From Dehalococcoidales bacterium (GTDB taxonomy: Bacteria; Chloroflexota; Dehalococcoidia; Dehalococcoidales; UBA2162), in the NCBI GenBank assembly GCA_030690265.1, contig JAUYHA010000006.1, positions 1 through 47,368 of the forward strand: a stretch of 47,368 nt of DNA, given 5' to 3'. Positions 1-7,880 of the stretch are shown piece by piece (positions within the stretch are counted from its first letter, which is position 1; each line of letters starts with the position of its first letter). The notes below the pieces were generated by a model. That model worked only from the letters and a program-made list of their open reading frames with translations, made no database searches and had not been told where the DNA came from. Made by a program: the position numbers and the translations under genes.

Positions 1-16
1 CCCCCCCCCCCCCCCC
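1..16. other. Poly-C run at the window edge
   Basis: Sixteen consecutive C residues open the sequence and then give way abruptly to ordinary mixed sequence. Nothing similar occurs elsewhere in the window. This looks like a contig-end or sequencing artefact and not a biological feature. Confidence 0.6.
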
Positions 17-35
17 GTGTCAACTAGCCATCTGA

Positions 36-227
36 AGGGAAAAGGCACAGGATAACGGTAACGGAGATGACTTTGAAAAAGAGATTGCCGAATTATGTAA
101 TAGACTCCAGGACTATCACGGCCAGGAAAGACGGCTTATCGACCTTCTGAGATATGACAAGACGCAATCATTACGCAAATGTAATGGCTGCACGACTGGG
201 GATTCGTCATGTAACAAAATGAGTTAA
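36..227 (+). pseudogene. Decayed ORF fragment, possibly the C-terminal tail of a serine recombinase
   Basis: An open frame without a plausible start codon runs from just after a TGA at 33-35 to a TAA at 225-227. Its 63 residues include a charged helix (FEKEIAELCNRLQDYHG) followed by QERRLIDLLRYDKT, which resembles the coiled-coil tail of large serine recombinases. It ends in a short Cys-containing stretch. No catalytic domain is present, so if the resemblance is right this is a remnant. Recognition is by eye and weak; it could equally be a chance frame. Confidence 0.3.
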
Positions 228-235
228 TGTTAACT

Positions 236-261
236 AGCGTCTGCCACGTACAGCGGACGCT
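236..261. terminator. Stem-loop after the recombinase-like fragment
   Basis: An imperfect inverted repeat with 9-bp arms (AGCGTCTGC at 236-244 against GCGGACGCT at 253-261, one wobble or mismatch) and an 8-nt loop lies just past the stop of the fragment at 36-227. No T-run follows, so terminator function is uncertain. The rest of 228-382 shows nothing recognisable apart from approximate copies of TGTYAACTAGC at about 18 and 229. Confidence 0.3.
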
Positions 262-382
262 GAAGCCGACCAATGTTCTAACCAGCTAAGGTATACCCAT
301 AAACTCAGGCCGGCGACGAAAGGAGCCACGATATGCTACGAGTCTGCCTAAAGAATGCTTCGAAGAAATGGAAAAAGACGGC

Positions 383-1582
383 TCAGTGAGTTCGATGTAT
401 TTTACCACCAATGAAGCTCCTGACCTCGGTCATGAGGTCAGCGGTAACCACGGAATGCCCCCGGTCACGGGCATAGCCCTCGACGGCGAGCTTCACTCTG
501 GTCCGGACGAAAGCAGGCACCTTCTGTAGTGTGGTCTGAGCCTCCGCTGTCCAAGTTATCTGTGGTGAAGAGGCATAAGAGGCGGCGACAGACTGGTAAA
601 GGCACCAGGGGTCTTCTCCAAGATAGTCTCCCGTTAGAGCAAAGGCGCGGGCGCGACAGCCGGTGCATATTTCCCGGTAGTTGCACACACCGCACCGCCC
701 CGCAAGGCCGTGACTTCGCAGCTGTTGGAAGATGATGCTTCTTTCCCAAATATCCCTGAGAGACGTCTCCCGGACACTTCCGGCCACCAGAGGGAGGTAG
801 GGGCAAGGTGTAACCTGCCCATCCGGGTCTATTCTCAGATAGCGAGTCCCGGCCGGGCAGCCACCACCGGCCACGGGTAAACCTCGCTGCCGGGCGATGC
901 GCGCCACCTGTGGGGCGCATTTAGCGCGGACCATTATAGATGGGTGGAGAGCCTGGGCATCTACCAGTGAAGCCATACTCTCCTCATATTGCTGGGGAGA
1001 GATGTCGGCTAGTTGCTCTCCCCGGCCGGTGCACACCAGGTAATAAAGGTTAAAGGCGGTAGCCCCCAGGTCTTGAGCGAACTCTATCAAGGTAGGGACT
1101 TCCTGATAGTTCCATGACGTCAAAGTGGTCTGGACAATAACCGGCAGGCCCTGCTTGAGGCAACAGCGCATTCCCGCTATTGCCGACTCCCAGCAGCCAT
1201 TTATCCCGCGAAACTCATCGTGTTTTTCGGCCTGGAGGGAATCCAGACTGATGGCTACCCCCTGCAGACCTGCCTCCTTGAGAGTGCCGGCAATACCATC
1301 GCTTAACAGCGTACCGTTGCTACCCATCACGGTCATAATACCCTGCTTCCGGGTGCGGCTTACAATGGCAAGCAAGTCTCTCCTGAGCAAAGGCTCGCCA
1401 CCGGTGATTATTACCATCTCCGTCCCCAGCTCGGACATCTCATCGATGACCCGGTAGCACTCTTCGGTACTCAGCTCGCCTTTCCTGACCACGCCAGCAT
1501 CAAGGTAGCAGTGTGCACAATGGAGGTTGCAGGCATTGGTGACATTCCAGGACACGATTTCGGGGTGCTCGTACATGGTCAT
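383..1582 (-). CDS. Radical SAM/SPASM protein (NirJ/AhbC-like) with C-terminal PCP_red-type module
   Basis: The 399-residue protein has the radical SAM cluster CNLHCAHC (Cys18, Cys22, Cys25) in the context VSWNVTNACNLHCAHCYLDAG-like, then the GGEP motif. A cysteine-rich SPASM-type tail includes CGVCNYREICTGCRA. This arrangement matches the NirJ/AhbC/AhbD group that modifies tetrapyrroles, but peptide-maturase relatives cannot be excluded. From Trp344 on, a helical module (WTAEAQ...VPAFVR...TADLM) matches the PCP_red domain found at the C-terminus of light-independent protochlorophyllide reductase subunits. It is the last gene of the minus-strand operon, 50 nt after the zinc-ribbon gene. The substrate is unknown. 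Confidence 0.85.
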   Translation of the reverse strand: MTMYEHPEIVSWNVTNACNLHCAHCYLDAGVVRKGELSTEECYRVIDEMSELGTEMVIITGGEPLLRRDLLAIVSRTRKQGIMTVMGSNGTLLSDGIAGTLKEAGLQGVAISLDSLQAEKHDEFRGINGCWESAIAGMRCCLKQGLPVIVQTTLTSWNYQEVPTLIEFAQDLGATAFNLYYLVCTGRGEQLADISPQQYEESMASLVDAQALHPSIMVRAKCAPQVARIARQRGLPVAGGGCPAGTRYLRIDPDGQVTPCPYLPLVAGSVRETSLRDIWERSIIFQQLRSHGLAGRCGVCNYREICTGCRARAFALTGDYLGEDPWCLYQSVAASYASSPQITWTAEAQTTLQKVPAFVRTRVKLAVEGYARDRGHSVVTADLMTEVRSFIGGKIHRTH

Positions 1583-1632
1583 TCCGTTTCCTTAGAGAGA
1601 CTGTTTCCGTTTATGGAATCACATGGTGGAAC

Positions 1633-2076
1633 CTAACCACCTCTTTTCTCCCTTGCCAGGCCCATTACGTCAGGGGTAATCTTATCGTAGCCCTCTTCCA
1701 TTGCGAATTGCTCTATGGCTTTACGAGCCATGCTTCTGGCAAAATCAGGTACGTTTAGCAAGCGCTTCTCTGCTTCATCGGTCCAGAACACCGTCTCCTT
1801 TGCCTGAGCAGCACCGGCCTGTGGAGCGAAGGCTGCTTGGTCCCGTTGTCTGGCCAGAGTGCCTCTCACCAATTCCATAGGCTCGGCGGTACTCGGACCA
1901 CCACCGATGCGCACGTTCAGGGCTCTGACTAACTGGGTCTCCCCTGGATTAGTCAAGAGAATAATACGGTTTCCGCATTTCGGACAAGCGAAGGTAATGG
2001 AAATGGAGCCTTCCTCCGGCTCCGTAGTCTTCTCTAATCGCATAGGCTCATCGCATTTAGCGCAAAGGAATTTCAT
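1633..2076 (-). CDS. Zinc-ribbon protein with C-terminal PCP_red-type module
   Basis: This 147-residue protein starts with a two-knuckle zinc ribbon (CAKCDEPM, then CPKCGNRI about 27 residues later). A variable Ala/Gln-rich linker follows, and from Trp98 a 50-residue helical module (WTDEAE...VPDFAR...GYDKITPDVM) that is clearly homologous to the C-terminal ends of the radical SAM and UspA-like proteins in the same operon. Its ATG overlaps the stop of the Mrp-type ATPase gene by 4 nt, so the two are probably translationally coupled. A metal-binding adaptor role is an inference; no enzymatic motif is visible. Confidence 0.8.
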   Translation of the reverse strand: MKFLCAKCDEPMRLEKTTEPEEGSISITFACPKCGNRIILLTNPGETQLVRALNVRIGGGPSTAEPMELVRGTLARQRDQAAFAPQAGAAQAKETVFWTDEAEKRLLNVPDFARSMARKAIEQFAMEEGYDKITPDVMGLAREKRGG

Positions 2077-2969
2077 CCCAATCCCTCCCCAAGAAACAGT
2101 TTCACCTTATCGGCAATATGGCTTAGAGCCTTTCCCGCCGGTGAATCCCCGTGTTCCAGAACGAAAGGGACGCCCCAATCGGTAGAAACCTGGAGCCTAG
2201 GGTCGAAAGGTATCCCACCCAGATGAGGCAGCCCAAGCTCCGCAGCCATCCTTTCCCCATTGCCAGCAGCATAGAATAGGTCCCCCAGCTTACCGCAGTG
2301 CGGGCAAACATAGCCCACCATATTCTCCACCAGGCCGACCAGTGGTGTCTTCAACTCTTGGGCCAGGACGGTGAATTTCCTGACTATCAGGTAGGCTACC
2401 TCGGACGGAATGGTAACCATAATTCCAATCATCTCGGGTATAAGTTGGGCCACGGTGGAGAAAGAATATGGTCCGGGTGGTAAATCTATCAGCAGGAAGT
2501 CTAACTCTCCCCATACGGTGTCAGCGAGGAACTCTCTCAAGGCGCCAGCCTCAATGGTTCCCCGCCAGATGAAGGTATCTCGTTGTGTGGGCGCATCCCA
2601 GACCACCGGCGTCTTCTCTCCAGGCAATATCAAGTCCATAGACATGACCTTGATGTTTAACGGTCCTGAGGCTGGGGCAATCCCGCTTTCACCAGTTGGC
2701 AAGGACTGCATGCGCACACCCAGCATCTTGGCGACAGCGGGGCCGTTAATATCGGCATCCAGTACTCCCACCCGGTATCCCTGCGATGCCAGGATAGCCG
2801 CCAGGTTTATGGTAAGGGCGCTTTTACCGACACCTCCCTTACCACTCATAACCGCCACTTTGTGGCGAATGAAAGCCATACGGGACCTGAGGCGCTCGCC
2901 CTGAGCAGTGACTTGGCCAATAATATCGGAGCCGCCGTCTCCCGCAATATCTCCATATTTCTTCGACAT
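2073..2969 (-). CDS. Mrp/NBP35-type P-loop ATPase, Fe-S cluster carrier
   Basis: The 298-residue protein carries the deviant Walker A GKGGVGKS (residues 43-50), the DADINGP box and a CPHC pair (Cys222, Cys225) that in Mrp/Nbp35/ApbC proteins bridges a transferable [4Fe-4S] cluster at the dimer interface. The length is near that of stand-alone Mrp; an N-terminal MIP18-like domain is absent. It has a good Shine-Dalgarno (GGGGGAG). Within the operon it probably supplies Fe-S clusters to the radical SAM enzyme. The family call is firm; the client is inferred. Confidence 0.9.
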   Translation of the reverse strand: MSKKYGDIAGDGGSDIIGQVTAQGERLRSRMAFIRHKVAVMSGKGGVGKSALTINLAAILASQGYRVGVLDADINGPAVAKMLGVRMQSLPTGESGIAPASGPLNIKVMSMDLILPGEKTPVVWDAPTQRDTFIWRGTIEAGALREFLADTVWGELDFLLIDLPPGPYSFSTVAQLIPEMIGIMVTIPSEVAYLIVRKFTVLAQELKTPLVGLVENMVGYVCPHCGKLGDLFYAAGNGERMAAELGLPHLGGIPFDPRLQVSTDWGVPFVLEHGDSPAGKALSHIADKVKLFLGEGLG

Positions 2970-2984
2970 TGTCGTTGACTCCCC

Positions 2985-4172
2985 CTACATTCCCATTTTT
3001 CCGCGAGCTTCGGTCATAATCTCCGGCGTCACCTCCGTGTAACCGTGACGACGAGCATAGTCATCGATAGCCCGCCGGGCCATGGCTCGAGCGAAGACAG
3101 GGATATTCTCCAATCTTGTTTCAGCCTCCCGCGTCCAGGGAAGGGCAACTGCCTCTGCCAGATGTGGTGCTGTTTCCGGTGCCGGTGCCTCTCCACTAGC
3201 GATGAGTACGTGGCACGGAGAGAGGCGTAAGAGGTTCTCCGCAGTACTGCCCAAATCCAGGTCGTCAGTGCGGTGGATGCCGAACCGCCCTACCACCAGT
3301 AGAGAAGGCTGACGCTCCTCTAAGTGCTTTAATATCTGTTGAAACGGCTTACCTTCCAGAAGCGTAGTCTTGAGAGCCATTCCTTCTGAACGGGCGAGGC
3401 TGACGGCTTCATCCAAATGCCCCTGATATATTTTTTTAAGTCCCTGGTGTATGACTTCCTCGTGCAACTGCTCCTGCTCTCGGAACCTGAAGATTTTGCC
3501 GGCCTCCTCAGAGAGGACACCCGCCAGACTGCGGAAAGCCACAGTGTGAAAATGGGGGTCAAAGACAGAGACCGCCTCTACCTCGGTATGAAAGGACTTG
3601 GCCAAGTTTAGAGCTGCCTTCAGGCCAGCTCTGGACTGGACGCTACCATCCACGGCTACCACGATGTCTTGGTTCAAGGGTGCGGCGGTTTTTACCGCCA
3701 GAACGTCGCACCTGACTCTCCTTGCCACCCTCTCACAGACGCTGCCTACAAGGCTACCTTCCACCGCCCCCAGTCCTCGGATGCCCATGACCACCAGGTC
3801 ATATTTGTTGGCTTCCGCCTCTTTCATCAGCTCTACATAGTTGGTGCCCTCTATGACCCGCCGTTGGCATGACACTTCGGCCTGCTGACACTTTGTGGTG
3901 AACACATCCAGGTATGAATCGGAGATGAGTTGCAATCCTTTAGTAATCAGGGAATCATGGACTTGTCGCTGCCGTTGGAGTTCGCCTTCCTCTTGATAGC
4001 GGTCAGGCAGGCCAGCTTCCATCTGTCGGAATCGGGAATCATGAAGGCGCGCCGCATAAACGTGGCACCCTACCAGATGTGAGCCGAACTTCTGCCCCAT
4101 GGCTATAGCCATCTCTATCGAGAGGTCTGAATAGGGAGAGTTGTCCACCGGGACCAGAAAACGCTCGAACAT
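2985..4172 (-). CDS. Tandem universal stress protein with C-terminal PCP_red-type module
   Basis: The 395-residue protein has two UspA domains (about residues 1-160 and 165-330). Each has the ATP-binding signature G-x2-G-x9-G-S/T (GIRG...GS in the first, GRFG...GS in the second). A linker leads to a third helical module from Trp346 (WTREAE...IPVFAR...GYTEVTPEIM), homologous to the ends of the two PCP_red-bearing proteins downstream. It has a strong GAGGAG ribosome site and lies 21 nt after the cytochrome c gene. UspA proteins bind nucleotides in stress or energy sensing; a sensing role for this respiratory operon is inference. The UspA-UspA-PCP_red fusion is unusual. Confidence 0.85.
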   Translation of the reverse strand: MFERFLVPVDNSPYSDLSIEMAIAMGQKFGSHLVGCHVYAARLHDSRFRQMEAGLPDRYQEEGELQRQRQVHDSLITKGLQLISDSYLDVFTTKCQQAEVSCQRRVIEGTNYVELMKEAEANKYDLVVMGIRGLGAVEGSLVGSVCERVARRVRCDVLAVKTAAPLNQDIVVAVDGSVQSRAGLKAALNLAKSFHTEVEAVSVFDPHFHTVAFRSLAGVLSEEAGKIFRFREQEQLHEEVIHQGLKKIYQGHLDEAVSLARSEGMALKTTLLEGKPFQQILKHLEERQPSLLVVGRFGIHRTDDLDLGSTAENLLRLSPCHVLIASGEAPAPETAPHLAEAVALPWTREAETRLENIPVFARAMARRAIDDYARRHGYTEVTPEIMTEARGKMGM

Positions 4173-4193
4173 CTAAAACTCCTCTGAATTAAC

Positions 4194-4784
4194 CTACTTC
4201 AGCGAACTGAGATAGGCTATCAGGTCGTCCAGTTGCTCGGCGGAAAGCCGCTGGGCAACTGGCGGCATTATGTTATCGTAACTCGGAACTACATACTCTC
4301 CCGGGTTAAGGAGAGACTCTTTTAGATAGCCCTCGGTGGACATGCCCTGCCGCCTCTCGCCGGCTACGGAAGCGATATGGGAAAGGTCTGGGCCTCTCGT
4401 CCCACCAGTCTTGTTAATAGCATGACATAGAAAACATCCCATATTGGGGTCATCATACACAGCCTTGCCCCTCTCTGCCGGGGTTACTGTCGCCGTGGCT
4501 TTGCTCTCGAACGTAAACTGCGGTGAGACTGCCGAAAGAAGGACAATGAACCCAACAGATGCCCCAAATACGAGCACTACAATTCCCAGGGCTGTCTTCG
4601 TAGACTTAAAAGGCGACATGGCCGGGCTGCGCAGCAGGTAAAAAAGGAAGCCCGCGAAAAGCGTAAAGAGAGTAAAAAACACTCGGTAGGGTAGACCAAG
4701 CCTCAGTCCGAATTCGTCTGACAGAAAAAGGGGGGAGAGCCATATGAGTGTTATGACTATAACCACGCTTATAATAATTCGCAA
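4194..4784 (-). CDS. Membrane-anchored c-type cytochrome
   Basis: A TTG at 4784 is chosen as start because a clear GGAGG lies 7 nt upstream, immediately after the stop of the oxidase gene; the longer frame from 4850 would overlap the oxidase by 53 nt. The 196-residue product has about three membrane segments in its first 90 residues, then one heme-c site CFLCH (residues 117-121) and a likely distal Met ligand in NIMPPV (Met173), ending with the usual C-terminal helix LDDLIAYLSSLK. It probably passes electrons to or from the bd-like oxidase encoded just upstream. Confidence 0.85.
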   Translation of the reverse strand: MRIIISVVIVITLIWLSPLFLSDEFGLRLGLPYRVFFTLFTLFAGFLFYLLRSPAMSPFKSTKTALGIVVLVFGASVGFIVLLSAVSPQFTFESKATATVTPAERGKAVYDDPNMGCFLCHAINKTGGTRGPDLSHIASVAGERRQGMSTEGYLKESLLNPGEYVVPSYDNIMPPVAQRLSAEQLDDLIAYLSSLK

Positions 4785-4797
4785 GCTCCAGCCTCCG

Positions 4798-6198
4798 TTA
4801 AGGTGCTTCCTCCTGGTGGCCGACCCTGAAACCGAGCCAGAAAATAGCAAACATCAACGCGAAGAATATGATGGTGACTATTCCTGACACGGCGGCGGCG
4901 TAACCCAGCGGGGTGATGAACGAATAAGGAGTGTTGTCCGGCATAAATTGGAAGATATGCCATTGTCCGCGGGCCATCTCCCTTACCGAACCCATAAGAG
5001 CCATGGTGAAGACTGACAGGCTGGGCAGAAAAGCCAGCACCAGTTGAGCTTTAACATCTATTTGTCCCCAGGCCATTTTGCCTGTAGCGATGGCCTGACG
5101 GTACAAGAAGTATACAAAAGCGGTCACTACTACCATGGCGCTTACCGCCAGACCCTTAGCTGGCATCAGACCCAGGAAAATCATCTTCTCCGGAATGACC
5201 ACCTCCGTTATCGGACCAACGGGCCTGCTTGTAAGAGACGGCAGGAAGCTCTGCGGTATCAGCCAGACGGCGAATCCTATCAGAGCAATCCAGAATGCCC
5301 CCCGAAAATAGGTCTGAAAGCGGACACCACCCTCGATACGGCGAATACTTAGCCACATATAATATATAGCACCCAGAAGGAGTAGCCCGACCAATACACC
5401 CTGAATAACAAAAAACCAGGCCAGTTTGTCCGCCATGAGCAGAGTGCTGATTTGGGCATTGTAGGCAAAAATCTCTCTGGTGTAAATGTACCCGGCTACC
5501 GGAAGGGCGATAAGACCAGCTACGCCGATAAAGTTACCGATATAGCCCATCCAGTCATAGAACGCCCTATCCCTCTCAGCCTTACTGGTAAAAAACATGA
5601 GGGCGGCGAATAAAGCCACCATGAAGCCGCCAAAGCTTATGTTGGCGATAAACCGGTGAAGATTTAAGCCTGTCCAGGTAGCATTGTTAATCAGTTGCCA
5701 CAGGCTGGCGGTTGTTGGTGAGTCGGGCGGCGTTAGCATGAAACTGCCTACTCCGTTCATCAACACCATGACCACCGTTCCTACCACATTGAGTGCAACG
5801 CCGATGCTTATATGTAGGGATTTACGCTGCGCCAGAGCATCCCAGGTATACCAGTAGACATACATCAGGCTACTTTCGACCAGCAGTAGAATAGCATACA
5901 GACCGAAAACAGGATAAAAACGCTGAAAAAGGAAGTTGGAAAGTTCCTGATACTTACCCACCAGCACGAAGGTCATGGCGCCGCCAAAGAGAGCGGTGAT
6001 GCTGTAGCTGATAGCCACAATCTTCATCGTCTCCCGGGCAAGCCGTTCGTACCTGGCATCCCCACTCCGTAACCCTAAGTATTCGCAAACCACAATGAAG
6101 ATGGGTGCCCCCAGGACAAAAGCCGCAAAAAGCAGGTGCAACTCGGCCACCACCCATATTATCAGTCGGTCGTTAATCAGAGGTATATCGGGAGGCAT
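4798..6198 (-). CDS. Cytochrome bd-like (CydA-superfamily) membrane oxidase subunit
   Basis: This is a 466-residue, very hydrophobic protein with about nine membrane helices. By eye it aligns with CydA: His21 in ELHLLFA matches the heme b595 ligand, His181 in NLHRFIAN matches a heme b558 ligand, Glu108 in LLLVES matches E. coli Glu107, and ARGQWHIFQFMP resembles the GRQPW region. The position of E. coli Glu99 appears to be Leu100 and the quinol-binding Q-loop is very short. No CydB follows; a small membrane protein and a cytochrome c flank it instead. It therefore belongs to the divergent bd-like families, and its donor (quinol, cytochrome c or cupredoxin) and acceptor are unproven. Confidence 0.8.
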   Translation of the reverse strand: MPPDIPLINDRLIIWVVAELHLLFAAFVLGAPIFIVVCEYLGLRSGDARYERLARETMKIVAISYSITALFGGAMTFVLVGKYQELSNFLFQRFYPVFGLYAILLLVESSLMYVYWYTWDALAQRKSLHISIGVALNVVGTVVMVLMNGVGSFMLTPPDSPTTASLWQLINNATWTGLNLHRFIANISFGGFMVALFAALMFFTSKAERDRAFYDWMGYIGNFIGVAGLIALPVAGYIYTREIFAYNAQISTLLMADKLAWFFVIQGVLVGLLLLGAIYYMWLSIRRIEGGVRFQTYFRGAFWIALIGFAVWLIPQSFLPSLTSRPVGPITEVVIPEKMIFLGLMPAKGLAVSAMVVVTAFVYFLYRQAIATGKMAWGQIDVKAQLVLAFLPSLSVFTMALMGSVREMARGQWHIFQFMPDNTPYSFITPLGYAAAVSGIVTIIFFALMFAIFWLGFRVGHQEEAP

Positions 6199-6638
6199 TA
6201 GACCTTACTCCTAGGGGAACTCGAATGAAGGCGGCTTCCCAGTATAGCGCTGAAGATACCGATGACAAATTGACCGAGCGGCCAGGCAAAAAAGAATGTC
6301 GAATCACCTTGAGGAAGTCCAGGCAGGGGTTCTGGAAGCACCTGAAGAAAAGAGCCAATAAAGAATAGTATTGACACAGTAAGGTTGTAGAGCATAGCCA
6401 TCAAAGCTCCATTTACCAGTGACAGTGACGGACCCACTCTTCTGCCTGTAACCAGCCCGCCAATGAAGAGACCGATTGAACCAGCCAACGCCATGAGCCA
6501 TGAATTTCCCATTATCACGAGGAGAGGCAGTCCAGCCACAAGTGTGCTGAGCAGCCCCACGGCATATCCCAGTCCCACCGGCTTCCAGCGGATGTCCGGG
6601 ATTTTCCAGCCTGAAGATAGGTCGTTTGTCTCTTTCAT
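6198..6638 (-). CDS. Small polytopic membrane protein of unknown function
   Basis: A 146-residue protein with four predicted membrane segments, with a GGLVTGRRVGP loop after the second. I do not recognise a family. Its TAA overlaps the ATG of the CydA-like gene (TAATG), so the two are likely translated together. A role as an accessory or second subunit of the oxidase is suggested only by this coupling and by the absence of CydB. Confidence 0.7.
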   Translation of the reverse strand: MKETNDLSSGWKIPDIRWKPVGLGYAVGLLSTLVAGLPLLVIMGNSWLMALAGSIGLFIGGLVTGRRVGPSLSLVNGALMAMLYNLTVSILFFIGSFLQVLPEPLPGLPQGDSTFFFAWPLGQFVIGIFSAILGSRLHSSSPRSKV

Positions 6639-6649
6639 CGTTCCTAGAA

Positions 6650-7072
6650 CTACTGGACGGTGAGCTTACCCTTCGCGCCTCTGGCCTCATGGTCACCAAG
6701 GGTGCAGCCCAGATTGTAGCTGCCCGGTGGTAATTCCACTTCCAGGATGCTCTCCCGTCCGGCACCGACGTTCTTGGATGTCCATGTTACCGTATCACCG
6801 GTTTTTATGGAGAACCGGTGAGCAGTCGCCCCAACATTAGTTAAGACAAATCTGACCTTACCGGATTTAACCGTGATATCGCTAGGCGTATAAAAGAAAT
6901 CCCCCATATCCACCTTTATTTCTTGTGCCGGTTCAGCAGATGCACCCGTCTGGCTCTTGGTTGCGCTCTCTTGCGAACCCGAACTGCATCCAGATAACGC
7001 CACTAACAACGCTACCGAGCACAGCAACCCGGTAACTATCGGCTTATTTTTTCCGCTGAATCTGAATACCAT
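6650..7072 (-). CDS. Cupredoxin-like lipoprotein
   Basis: The start at 7072 follows a GGAGG with good spacing; a longer frame from 7123 exists but lacks one. The 140-residue product has a signal peptide ending in the lipobox LSGC. A single cupredoxin-like beta-sandwich follows: an N-terminal His (TAHRFSI) and a C-terminal CTLGDHEARGAKG loop could supply copper ligands, although no Met is at the usual place. It is probably anchored to the outer face of the membrane. It is 11 nt upstream of the small membrane protein gene and second in the operon. Electron transfer is likely but the metal is unproven. Confidence 0.8.
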   Translation of the reverse strand: MVFRFSGKNKPIVTGLLCSVALLVALSGCSSGSQESATKSQTGASAEPAQEIKVDMGDFFYTPSDITVKSGKVRFVLTNVGATAHRFSIKTGDTVTWTSKNVGAGRESILEVELPPGSYNLGCTLGDHEARGAKGKLTVQ

Positions 7073-7115
7073 TAGACCTCCTCCAACCTTATTCTTATTA
7101 AACTCCCCCAAAACG

Positions 7116-7667
7116 CTATTCAATAATTAGTGTTCCCGCATCCATGCCGTCGTGAACTCCCCCGGGCGAGGTAAGAAAGCAACCCAGGTCCCAGCTTCCT
7201 TTCCGGTCGGACACGGTCCACTCAAAGCGGACGGTCTCCCCGGGCTGGATTTCCTTATAAAGGTTAAAGTCAGGGGCCTCAAATGTATGCATATCACTAG
7301 TCGTATTGGTGATGACAAAAACCACCTTAGTCCCAGCCTTGACTCGAACGTCATCGAACGTGTTATCTCTTATGGAGACCGCCATTTCAGTCGCGGTGGA
7401 TGCTTCCGTTGGTGGCTGCACCGCTGGTGGTGTTACAGGCTGTGTCTGAGAAGGTGTCGATGGCTCTGTCTGGGGAGGCGTCACAGGCTCTACCTGAGGA
7501 GTGCTGGTTTTACTTTGCGGTGAAGGACTTACGGGCGCTCCAGAACTGCCACCACAGGCACTCAAAAAGGTTAATGCTCCTACAATAATAATTGCAACTC
7601 CTAATCCGACCTGAAACCGAAACCGATTGATTTCCATATTTTGTCTGTGATTAACCCCCCTTCTCAC
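7116..7667 (-). CDS. Cupredoxin-like lipoprotein with Pro/Thr/Gln linker
   Basis: First gene of the minus-strand operon. The frame opens with GTG at 7667, but an ATG at 7637 gives a more typical signal peptide (MEINRFRF plus a hydrophobic run to the lipobox LSAC) and may be the real start. After the lipidated Cys comes a low-complexity tether rich in P, T, Q and V, then a cupredoxin-like domain with likely copper ligands: His in DMHTF and the C-terminal loop GCFLTSPGGVHDGM (Cys, His, Met). It looks like a tethered periplasmic electron carrier. Confidence 0.8.
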   Translation of the reverse strand: MRRGVNHRQNMEINRFRFQVGLGVAIIIVGALTFLSACGGSSGAPVSPSPQSKTSTPQVEPVTPPQTEPSTPSQTQPVTPPAVQPPTEASTATEMAVSIRDNTFDDVRVKAGTKVVFVITNTTSDMHTFEAPDFNLYKEIQPGETVRFEWTVSDRKGSWDLGCFLTSPGGVHDGMDAGTLIIE

Positions 7668-7880
7668 TGAATATGCCCCGTAATCTAGATACTCAAGTTA
7701 AGACTACACATAAGTAATATACTATGGTGAACCTGCAAAAGCCCTACCAAAAGTAGTAGTTTCCAACCACATAACTTGATAGGACAAAACTACCAATCCT
7801 GGCGGGGTAATCGGCTCAGTGTTTCTGTATCATTGATATTAGCGTAAGTGTAACCCAGGCAGCACTTCAGGAGATGTTTC
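7668..7880. promoter_or_regulatory. Divergent intergenic region between the two respiratory operons
   Basis: These 213 bp separate the minus-strand oxidase operon from the plus-strand lipoprotein set and must hold both promoters. Short repeated words occur (CTACCAAAAGTAGTAG near 7743, and CTACCAAT near 7790), some loosely like NarL-type heptamers. Since a NarL-type regulator is encoded at 14694, this is its most obvious target, but I cannot assign exact -35/-10 boxes with confidence. Confidence 0.4.

Noticed and set aside
4784-4850. Longer start for the cytochrome c gene
   Set aside because: It would overlap the oxidase gene by 53 nt and lacks a ribosome site, while the TTG at 4784 has GGAGG at the right distance.
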